A stretch of 64,000 bases of DNA from positions 1-64,000 of the forward strand of contig CALKZY010000013.1 of the NCBI GenBank assembly GCA_938002965.1. The letters run 5' to 3'. This DNA is from an uncultured Acidimicrobiales bacterium (GTDB lineage Bacteria > Actinomycetota > Acidimicrobiia > Acidimicrobiales > SZUA-35). The notes under the pieces are model-generated. The model was not told the DNA's origin. It did no database searches and saw only the letters and a program-made list of their open reading frames with translations. Of the stretch, positions 15,714-22,707 are shown piece by piece. The first letter of the stretch is position 1, and each line of letters begins with the position of its first letter. Position numbers and translations under genes: made by a program.

Positions 15714-16882
15714 CGATCAATATCTCCAAGGATGAAGTACAAGGAAGCAAGGATAGTGATCACGTCGGGAACGTAGGTGCCCTTAAGCAGCCATGGGGTG
15801 ATCGACATGTTGGAGAAGCTGGCCGAACGAATCTTCACCCGGAACGGCTCCAAACCGCCTTGGCTGATTACGTAGTACCCCATCTCGCCTAGCGGGTTCT
15901 CGGTAGCCACATAGGCCTCGCCGGCGGGAACCTTGATGATGCGAGGCACCTTGGCCATGATTGGGCCCGAAGGAAGACCGTCCAAGAGCTGGTCGACCAT
16001 GTCACAGGCCTCGCGAGTCTCCTGCAAGCGAACCCAGTAGCGGGCGAATGAATCACCGTCGGGGTGGGTCCAAACCTTCCAATCCAACTGGTCGTAGACC
16101 AGACCGACCGGATTGTCCCGGCGGAGATCCCAGTCGACGCCGGATGCCCTGATATTGGCTCCGGAGAGACCGTACGACAGACCTACATCGGCAGGAATGA
16201 TCCCGATGCCACGAGTTCGAGCCTCAAAGATCTCGTTGCCGAGGAGCAGGTCTTCCATCTCGTCGCAGAAGCTTCGGATTGTCTCAAGCGCTGCTTTGGT
16301 GTCAGCGATCCACCCGGCGGGCAGGTCGTCTTTGACCCCGCCGATGCGATCGAAGTTCGGGTGGAAGCGGCCACCAGTGGCGGCTTCGATCTGGTTGAGA
16401 ATGAACTCCCGGTCACGGAAGGCGTAGAAGACCGGCGAGATGGCGCCAAGTTGCACGCCCATGTCGCCCAAGAACAGGGTTACGTTGGCGATGCGAGCCA
16501 TTTCGAACAACAGGGTTCGAATCCACTGGGCCCGAGGTGGTGCCTCGATCTCCATCAGCCGCTCGGCAGCCAGGATGAACGGCACCTCGTTGGCGAAGCT
16601 GCCAAGCCAGTCGATCCGGTTGATCAGCGTCGTGACCTGCGGATAGGTGCGAACCTCAGCCAGTTTCTCGTAGCCGCGGTGCATGTACCCCATGATGGGA
16701 TCAGCGGCCACCACCTCTTCACCGTCAAGGCGAAGCACGACACGCAACGTGCCGTGGGTGGCGGGGTGCTGGGGGCCGACGTTCAGCGTCATACCCTCGG
16801 CTTCAAGCTCGACGTTTACTCGAGCATCCGCAGCTTGAGAAGCGATGTACGCCATCTGCCGGCGATCAAGCATGTCGGTCAC
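15710..16882 (-). CDS. nuoD: Complex I 49-kDa subunit NuoD (nuo-A copy)
   Basis: 390 residues, GTG start at 16882 (ATG 16873 is an alternative). The quinone-site His is present in GPQHPATHG. GYMHRGYEKL has Arg at about 69, aligning with human NDUFS2 Arg85, the NDUFAF7 target. The nuo-B copy has HTG there. In the next conserved segment (human DRLDY) this protein reads NRIDW: Trp replaces the quinone-contacting Tyr. The C-terminus LGDIDR is complete. These differences suggest altered quinone handling. Confidence 0.95.
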   Translation of the reverse strand: MTDMLDRRQMAYIASQAADARVNVELEAEGMTLNVGPQHPATHGTLRVVLRLDGEEVVAADPIMGYMHRGYEKLAEVRTYPQVTTLINRIDWLGSFANEVPFILAAERLMEIEAPPRAQWIRTLLFEMARIANVTLFLGDMGVQLGAISPVFYAFRDREFILNQIEAATGGRFHPNFDRIGGVKDDLPAGWIADTKAALETIRSFCDEMEDLLLGNEIFEARTRGIGIIPADVGLSYGLSGANIRASGVDWDLRRDNPVGLVYDQLDWKVWTHPDGDSFARYWVRLQETREACDMVDQLLDGLPSGPIMAKVPRIIKVPAGEAYVATENPLGEMGYYVISQGGLEPFRVKIRSASFSNMSITPWLLKGTYVPDVITILASLYFILGDIDR

Positions 16883-16884
16883 AG

Positions 16885-16927
16885 CCGTTCGCTCCGCTCA
16901 CTACTCGAGTTTCGCCGTTGGCAAAAC
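16885..16927 (+). repeat. Hairpin repeat, copy 2 (nuoC-nuoD gap)
   Basis: CCGTTCGCTCCGCTCACTA, then CGAGTTT and a GCAAAAC end, on the plus strand. It is closely similar to the copy at 14043-14088 but has a less perfect hairpin. It lies immediately upstream of the nuoD start, against the direction of transcription. Confidence 0.55.
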
Positions 16928-16949
16928 ATCGGTCGGGACAAGACGATCA

Positions 16950-17711
16950 TCAGGCGTCACCGCCTTCGGCCGGTGCCGGCGTCTCAGAATCTGCCGAGCT
17001 GGCAGCCTCTGACTCCGGCGGCTCCTCCGGCATGGGTTCGACGTCGACGATGCCGGGCCAGGGCTTGATCAGCCGGGCCAACAGCGGATAGTCCTTGCGT
17101 AGCGGGTAGCCCTCAAACTCGACGGGAAGATAGAGATTTCGCATGTCGGGATTGCCAGTAAATGCAATCCCGTACATCTCGTGCGTTTCACGCTCGTGCC
17201 AGGCTGCACCGGCGTAGGTTTTGATCCATGTTCCGATGGCCAAGTCATCGCCGACATCGGCCTTCACGGTGACACCCAGGCCGGTTGAAAGACTGTATAC
17301 CCGAGCGAACACCTGGAATCTGGTGCCACCACCGGTGACGCCGTCTGCCCCAGTGCCGGTAAGACCCGAATCGTCGGAGTCGTCGTGCTCCTCGGACTCT
17401 GCCTGGGCTGGATCGATGTCAACGGCAGCCTCGAGGCTACGGCCGAACGGTGAGGGCATCCAGTCGATGGCGGCGAGCCATTCGAAGTAGCGGAAACGTT
17501 GACGCTCACGAAGATATTCGGCGGTATCGGACCAGGCCTCATTGGCAACCCGGACCCAAAGGTCCACACCAGGTTCCAGATGGCTGGCCACCAACGCATC
17601 ACCGAGCTCGCTGGTCATCGCCTCAAGCAGCGACTGACGAGCTTCGTCGGTTGCGGTCTCTTCGTTTTCGGAAGCCTGCGTGTCCTGATCAGCTGATGGC
17701 AAGAGGATCAC
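16950..17711 (-). CDS. nuoC: Complex I 30-kDa subunit NuoC (nuo-A copy)
   Basis: 253 residues from GTG 17711, which overlaps the end of nuoB by 23 bases. The frame is open further upstream, but that part is nuoB read in another frame. The family motif is [20 protein letters not shown] with YPLRKDYPL. Two acidic low-complexity parts are unusual: an insert rich in Asp, Glu, Ser and Gly in the middle (before [11 protein letters not shown]), and a C-terminal Glu/Pro/Ala tail of about 30 residues. Confidence 0.92.
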   Translation of the reverse strand: MILLPSADQDTQASENEETATDEARQSLLEAMTSELGDALVASHLEPGVDLWVRVANEAWSDTAEYLRERQRFRYFEWLAAIDWMPSPFGRSLEAAVDIDPAQAESEEHDDSDDSGLTGTGADGVTGGGTRFQVFARVYSLSTGLGVTVKADVGDDLAIGTWIKTYAGAAWHERETHEMYGIAFTGNPDMRNLYLPVEFEGYPLRKDYPLLARLIKPWPGIVDVEPMPEEPPESEAASSADSETPAPAEGGDA

Positions 17712-18189
17712 CCTTCCACTTCTCGGACATGTCCTCGTTCTGGATGCGCTCTTGAAGTAACACGATGCCTTCCAGCAACGCTTCGGGACGTGGCGGGCAG
17801 CCGGGCACGTAGACGTCAACCGGGATGATCTGGTCAACGCCCTTGGTCACTGAATAGCTGTCCCAGTACGGGCCACCACAGTTGGCGCACGAACCCATGG
17901 AAATTACGTACTTTGGCTCGGGCATCTGCTCATACAACCGACGAACTGCCGGGGCCATCTTGTCGGTCACAGTGCCGGAAACGATCACCAGGTCGGCTTG
18001 TCGGGGGCTGGCCGGCAGCGGGATAACGCCGAGTCGCATGACGTCGTAGCGAGGTGAGCCGAAAGCGGCTCCCATCTCAATAGCGCAGCAGGCAAGGCCC
18101 CACTGGTAGGCCCACAGCGAATACTTGCGGCTCATGTTGAGCAGCTTGCCGAGACCCTTTGGAATCTTGCCTGATTCAACTAGGCCCAT
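17689..18189 (-). CDS. nuoB: Complex I Fe-S subunit NuoB (nuo-A copy)
   Basis: 166 residues. Ligands of terminal cluster N2 are visible: the adjacent pair in CCAIEM, then Cys in GSCANCGG and in PGCPPRPEA. It binds NuoD and NuoH at the quinone site. The start overlaps nuoA by 10 bases. Confidence 0.96.
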   Translation of the reverse strand: MGLVESGKIPKGLGKLLNMSRKYSLWAYQWGLACCAIEMGAAFGSPRYDVMRLGVIPLPASPRQADLVIVSGTVTDKMAPAVRRLYEQMPEPKYVISMGSCANCGGPYWDSYSVTKGVDQIIPVDVYVPGCPPRPEALLEGIVLLQERIQNEDMSEKWKGDPLAIS

Positions 18190-18545
18190 CGCAACACGCC
18201 CTTTCGCCAGGCGTAGGCCAAGCCGAGCGCCAGAATGAAAATGAAGATGACCATCTCGATCAGACCGAACATTCCGTAGGCCTCAAGCCGGGTCGCCCAG
18301 GGAAAGATAAACACGGCTTCGACGTCGAACATCACGAACAACAGCGCAAATATGTAGTATCTGATCTGGCTTTGAGACCAGCCGGTACCAACGGGGTCGA
18401 CGCCGCTCTCGTAGTTCTGCAACTTGCCTGCAGTCGGGCGGTTCGGACGGAGAGCCGAAGCAAGGCCAATGAAGCCACCGACGACACCGATGGCAAGCAG
18501 GCCGAAAAGTAGGACGAGCAGGTACTCCCGCAGAAACTCGGACAC
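18180..18545 (-). CDS. nuoA: Complex I subunit NuoA (nuo-A copy)
   Basis: 121 residues, three membrane helices, GTG start. The loop between helices 1 and 2 reads YESGVDP, with Ser where mitochondrial ND3 and the nuo-B copy (YECG) have Cys. The conserved [11 protein letters not shown] helix follows. It is the first gene of nuo-A; about 220 bases without a gene precede it. Confidence 0.95.
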   Translation of the reverse strand: MSEFLREYLLVLLFGLLAIGVVGGFIGLASALRPNRPTAGKLQNYESGVDPVGTGWSQSQIRYYIFALLFVMFDVEAVFIFPWATRLEAYGMFGLIEMVIFIFILALGLAYAWRKGVLRWA

Positions 18546-18693
18546 GACCGCTGACTCTACCGGCCGGAGGGCACTGAGCCCATGGTCGCGCTATGTGACT
18601 TTCTTGTTGAGATTTTCATGCAGCCCTCGGCAGTCATCTCGTACCGAACCGGTACCCATCCCTGTCCAAATAGTACCGATGCCAGACTCGGTT

Positions 18694-18732
18694 GGGGTGA
18701 CCCACTCTGCTATCGGTGTCGATCGTCACCCC
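18694..18732. terminator. Inverted repeat upstream of nuo-A
   Basis: GGGGTGAC (18694-18701) and GTCACCCC (18725-18732) form an 8-bp stem with a 23-base loop. It lies between the SRPBCC gene and nuoA on the same strand. It may end the SRPBCC transcript or be a regulator site for nuo-A. The rest of 18546-18767 shows no gene. Confidence 0.4.
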
Positions 18733-18767
18733 ACATCGACCGATCCCCCGGCGCAGCACACTCAGCG

Positions 18768-19221
18768 CTACTGGCGATCGCCATCAACACGAGCATTCAA
18801 CAATGCCTTGAGCCTGGCGTAGTCGGCCTCCACATTCCGCCTGACCATCAGCCTCGTTAGGGTTGAACACCTTCATCGGGCCCTGCGGGTCACCTTTGAT
18901 GACAGCGGTCAGAATGGTTCCACCATCAGGGAGGGGTTCGACCCTGCGGGTGATGTCAAGCGGGAGCGCGCTCTTAGTGGTCCGAATCCGCAACTGTCGG
19001 GCAACTTCGAACTCTACGACTTCAAACGACGACACAATTGGTCGGCCCAGGAAACGGGCGTGCTGATCATAGGTTGAGCCAAGTCGCAGCGGTCGTTCGC
19101 TGGTCCACTCGCATCGCTCCATGCCATCTTGCCACTCGGGGTTGTTCGACCAGTCGGCCCAGTAGGCGAAGACCGCCGACGGGTCCAAGTCGACCTCGAT
19201 GGAAACCGCAACCTCAATCAC
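18768..19221 (-). pseudogene. SRPBCC/polyketide-cyclase-like protein with a C-terminal frameshift
   Basis: ATG 19221 opens a frame (MIEVAVSIEVDLDPSAVFAY…) typical of the START-like SRPBCC family, which binds small hydrophobic ligands. After FNP, at about 18855-18865, the frame changes into a cysteine-containing tail that ends at 18784 and is unlike the family. In the neighbouring frame the expected C-terminal helix follows at once (RLMVRRNVEADYARLKALL) and stops at 18768. One indel therefore separates the two parts. It may be a real mutation or a sequencing error. Confidence 0.6.
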
Positions 19222-19332
19222 ATGTTCTCCTCAGATATCGCACGATGTTACCCCCACTGATGATGATGCATGGCGTGCAACAAGCCGACGCCAAGACTCG
19301 TCGCCCGATACCGCCTAACATCATGTGCAGCT

Positions 19333-20190
19333 ATGTCGACGCAGTACGAAAGGGAGCTTCGTCGGACTGTCGCCGAAGGACTGGCAGCTCTGAACGAACA
19401 CAACGGTGGCAGATTCCTGAGCCAGGTCGCCCGCACAGTCGGCGTCGACCGAACGACGGTGGGTCGCTGGAGCAAACAGTCGACTACAGCATCGGTCGAG
19501 CACTGCCGGTCACTGTCCGATGCCTACCCCGACTTTTTCGACCACGGCCTGCTCGTTGAGCTCCACGCTAACTCGGCATTAACCCCAACCGACACCTCAG
19601 CCCCGACGACCGCCGGCGTCGACATCCTGGACGGCAGTGCCGATGTGTTCGAAGCCGCCGCCAACGCCCTACTCGGCGATCCAGGGTCGGACGACAACCG
19701 CGTGCTCAAATTGGCTTCGCTACATGTCGAGCGTGTGGGCCTCGACTCTCTCAGAAGCGACCCTTACATCGACGACGAGACCAAAGTCCAAACGCAGCGA
19801 TTTCGACAAGCCATGGCCACAAGAGCGGCTGAAGGGTGGCGGGTCCGAATTGTCGTCTCGACAGCAAGTTCAGTCCGGCTGGATGCGATATGGCAGTTGG
19901 TCGAAGCCATCGACGGTCCTGATGTCGACATTCGCGCCTATCCAACCGCCCTTCCTCACGTTCTGTCGGCTGTGTTGGTAGCCAACCGGGAGGTCATCTT
20001 GTCATCGGACAGCCCCCGGTTCGAGCGGCCTGAGAGCGCGATAGTACTTCGATCACGGCCGATTATGAAGTGGGCAGACAGCTACTTCGCCGATCTCCAC
20101 CAGACTGCGCCCTATACGCTCCGATCGGTTCACGGAACGTCCAAAAGAGGATCGGACGCGCTGCGACGGCACATCGCAGCGCGTCCTTAG
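19333..20190 (+). CDS. HTH DNA-binding protein with unknown C-terminal domain
   Basis: 285 residues from ATG 19333 (MSTQYERELRR). The frame is open 21 codons upstream, but that part is unlike protein. Residues about 20-50 (GGRFLSQVARTVGVDRTTVGRW) form a clear helix-turn-helix. The C-terminal 180 residues contain alternating hydrophobic strands such as WRVRIVVSTASSVRLDAIW, VDIRAYPT and REVILSSD. This pattern suggests a sensor fold, perhaps related to phospholipase-D-like domains seen in some regulators, but no HKD motif is present. It lies alone, divergent from the SRPBCC gene and convergent with the GGDEF-EAL gene. I do not recognise the family. Confidence 0.7.
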   Translation: MSTQYERELRRTVAEGLAALNEHNGGRFLSQVARTVGVDRTTVGRWSKQSTTASVEHCRSLSDAYPDFFDHGLLVELHANSALTPTDTSAPTTAGVDILDGSADVFEAAANALLGDPGSDDNRVLKLASLHVERVGLDSLRSDPYIDDETKVQTQRFRQAMATRAAEGWRVRIVVSTASSVRLDAIWQLVEAIDGPDVDIRAYPTALPHVLSAVLVANREVILSSDSPRFERPESAIVLRSRPIMKWADSYFADLHQTAPYTLRSVHGTSKRGSDALRRHIAARP

Positions 20191-20216
20191 AGAGTGGAAA
20201 AACCACCTTCTGGTCA

Positions 20217-20234
20217 GGTCTCCGCCGCGAGACC
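20217..20234. terminator. Hairpin between convergent genes
   Basis: GGTCTC-CGCCGC-GAGACC, a 6-bp stem with a 6-base loop, midway between the stop codons at 20190 and 20270. A smaller GTGG-AAAAA-CCAC hairpin is just before it. No U-tract is seen. It could end both transcripts weakly. Confidence 0.35.
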
Positions 20235-20269
20235 CGAACAAAGATCGTACTCGTCGGCACTACTGCACG

Positions 20270-22231
20270 TCATGAACCACCTTGCCGCATGTTGTGCATC
20301 AAACCAGGCATCAAATTGGATCCATCGCTACCGTCGGACGCCCGGCTCGAAGCGCCGGCACCATATCGCAGTTCTCGGACCAGGTTTTCAATAGGCATCG
20401 GCCTGGAGAAAAGGAAGCCTTGGCCGATCCGGAAGCCGGCTGTCAAAAGCAACTCGACTTGGTGCTCATCCTCCACGCCCTCGGCAATGGGGGTCTGGCC
20501 GGTCCCTTCCGCCAGCGAGCAGATCGATGCCACCAAGTCGACACCACCAGGGCGGTGCATGGCCGTCACCAGCGACCGATCGATCTTGACGTGAGAAAAC
20601 GGCGTTTCGATCATCTGATTCAGCGACGACCACCCGGATCCGACATCGTCGGTGGCGACACCGATCCCGATGGACCGAAGCCGATCGAGCGCCTGCAATA
20701 ACATGTCGGGGTCAGTGACCTGTTCGGTCTCGGTCAACTCGACGAGCAGCCTCTCGGCGGCGACTCCCCGCCCAGCCAACTGGGCGTCGATGTAGTCGAC
20801 AAGGTTCGGGTCGACAATGTGCGATGCCGAGATGTTCACCGACAGAAATAGATGCTCTTCGTCAGGACGGCTGAGTCGCTCCAGCAGACTAATGGCCTGG
20901 CGTAGCATAATTCGCCCCAGGAAACGGCTGAGTCCGTGTGCCTCGATCACGGGAACAAACACGTTCGGCATAATCATCGACCCGTCAGCCTGCGGCCATC
21001 GCGCCAGCATCTCCGCTCCTAGCGCTTTGCCGGTTCGCATGTCGACGATCGGCTGAGCCCAAGGGACGATTTCATCGTTGTCGATCGCCGAGCGCACCTT
21101 GTCGGCCATCATGCGGCGCTCGGTCTCGGCCTCCAACAGCTGCGGTGTGGCGTCGACCACATTACCCCGACCCATGAGTTTGGCATGCTGAAGGGCGAGG
21201 CTGGCCTCGCTCATCAAGTCTTCCGCTCCAGAGCCCCCAGCGAGAGCACCAGATGTGCCAACGCTCATCGACAGTCGACGCAGCACCTCGTCGCTTTCCT
21301 GAACAGCAATCGCCGTCACCGAGTTTCGCTCAACCAACGTGAGACCTCGGTCATTGATTCCGAGAAACTCGTCACCGCCGAGCCGTGCCAGGAACCATCC
21401 GTCGAGACGGTCTCTCAACGACTCGGCCACCTGTTGCAGAGCCACATCTCCGTGGTGTTGACCCAAGTGGGTGTTGAGCCATTTGAAGTCGTCAAGGTCA
21501 CAAATGATGACATGGGTCTCCAACCCCAACTCTGCGCGCCGCTCCAGCTCCATAACAGCGCCCAGCCGAGACGCAAGACCGGTCAGAGCATCGGTGGCCG
21601 CCAAGCCCTCGACCCGCACTCGCTCTGCCAAGAGCGATGATTTCAAATGCTCATACCCGTAGATTCCAACAGCCAGGGGCGTCGCAATGATGAAGATGGC
21701 CGCCAGTTCCACGAACATGAGGCGACTCAGGAACGCCACGACATAGCTCAAGGTATAGAAGAACATGAGTGGCTGGGCTGAGACCTTGAACGTCTGAGGC
21801 AACAGAACGGCATCGGTGGCCAGGCCATAGGACAGGACAAAGATCACCACCCAGGCGACCCGATCGTCGTCCAATGACGCCCATGTCAGCCAGGGAAGAA
21901 GAGCCCAGGCTGCGCCGGACAACCAGACGCCAGTCGTTGCCACGTCCTCGCGACCGCCCGCCCGATCAAACCAACCGAGCGTCGTCAACGCGACCAGACC
22001 CGACCAAACCAGGAGACCGGCCTGATTGACGTTGTTCCACAAAGAGAGCGGAAGTAAGACTGCGATGGCAAGAATTCCAGCAGTGTCGATCGTTCCGACC
22101 CGCTCGTGCTGGGACGCCAGGATCTCGGTTTCGATTCGCTGGGCCGCGTCGTCGCCCAAGTCAGGGCCCGACGCTCCCTCGGAACCGAAGTCGACGAAGC
22201 CGCTTCTCAACCGTTGAGCGAAATCAGCCAT
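20270..22231 (-). CDS. Membrane GGDEF-EAL protein (c-di-GMP turnover)
   Basis: 653 residues. Five or six membrane helices (about 50-195), then GGDEF (about 200-360) and EAL (about 365-625). The cyclase site GGDEF at 285-289 and the metal Asp in CDLDDFK are intact, and the RxxD product-inhibition site is absent. The EAL signature is EML (407-409), and DDFG reads DDVG (528-531). Asn in SVNIS, Lys in VKID and Glu in AEGVE are present. Both activities are possible, with no direct proof. No separate sensor domain is seen apart from the membrane part. Confidence 0.93.
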   Translation of the reverse strand: MADFAQRLRSGFVDFGSEGASGPDLGDDAAQRIETEILASQHERVGTIDTAGILAIAVLLPLSLWNNVNQAGLLVWSGLVALTTLGWFDRAGGREDVATTGVWLSGAAWALLPWLTWASLDDDRVAWVVIFVLSYGLATDAVLLPQTFKVSAQPLMFFYTLSYVVAFLSRLMFVELAAIFIIATPLAVGIYGYEHLKSSLLAERVRVEGLAATDALTGLASRLGAVMELERRAELGLETHVIICDLDDFKWLNTHLGQHHGDVALQQVAESLRDRLDGWFLARLGGDEFLGINDRGLTLVERNSVTAIAVQESDEVLRRLSMSVGTSGALAGGSGAEDLMSEASLALQHAKLMGRGNVVDATPQLLEAETERRMMADKVRSAIDNDEIVPWAQPIVDMRTGKALGAEMLARWPQADGSMIMPNVFVPVIEAHGLSRFLGRIMLRQAISLLERLSRPDEEHLFLSVNISASHIVDPNLVDYIDAQLAGRGVAAERLLVELTETEQVTDPDMLLQALDRLRSIGIGVATDDVGSGWSSLNQMIETPFSHVKIDRSLVTAMHRPGGVDLVASICSLAEGTGQTPIAEGVEDEHQVELLLTAGFRIGQGFLFSRPMPIENLVRELRYGAGASSRASDGSDGSNLMPGLMHNMRQGGS

Positions 22232-22299
22232 CGGTACTTCACGTCGGCGGGCATAAGTCGCTGGTTGAGTAAACGGATGGCTTTAGTCACTACTCAAAA

Positions 22300-22680
22300 T
22301 CAGTAGGATTTGGCCGCTTGTAGCGGCTGCCACCGGGCCAATCGAACCAGGAGCCAAAGCACAATCGCAGCGGCCAGAAACCTAACTACCGCCGTGTACA
22401 ACGCCGACACAAATTGGAACCCGTCGAGCGCCCCGTAGGCCTCGTCCCCGGTGAAGATGTCGGCCAGCGAAGCGATGCCGAGAACAAGCGCTGTCAGAAA
22501 CATCAGCCAAAGGGCGACGACGACGAGCCAGCGGGCGAGCCCAAGCAACTGCAGCATCCTGGTTCTACTTGTGCTACCTGCGCTGTCGGGCATTGAACCC
22601 GTCGCTAGAGCACCCTCGGCTGAGTCCGGGTTGCGGGCATGTGTCACACCGTCACTGTCGTCAGAGGAAGTGCTGAACAT
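22300..22680 (-). CDS. Small two-helix membrane protein, unknown
   Basis: 126 residues. A Ser/Asp-rich N-terminus (1-40) is followed by hydrophobic helices at about 46-70 (LARWLVVVALWLMFLTALV) and 90-113, separated by an acidic loop, and a short basic end. It is upstream of the GGDEF-EAL gene on the same strand and divergent from the large envelope protein, with only 27 bases between start codons. I recognise no family. The regular hydrophobic layout makes chance coding unlikely. Confidence 0.65.
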   Translation of the reverse strand: MFSTSSDDSDGVTHARNPDSAEGALATGSMPDSAGSTSRTRMLQLLGLARWLVVVALWLMFLTALVLGIASLADIFTGDEAYGALDGFQFVSALYTAVVRFLAAAIVLWLLVRLARWQPLQAAKSY

Positions 22681-22707
22681 AAGGGCCGATCGACCGATTT
22701 GAGACCT

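Noticed and set aside
18180-18545. Ser for Cys in the NuoA-A loop (YESG) as a special feature
   Set aside because: Other bacterial NuoA proteins, including that of E. coli, also have Ser there.
18768-19221. Programmed frameshifting in the SRPBCC gene
   Set aside because: No slippery heptamer or downstream structure is evident at the switch point.
20270-22231. The EML/DDVG changes as proof of a dead EAL domain
   Set aside because: The catalytic Glu, Asp, Lys and Asn residues I can place are all present, so activity cannot be excluded.
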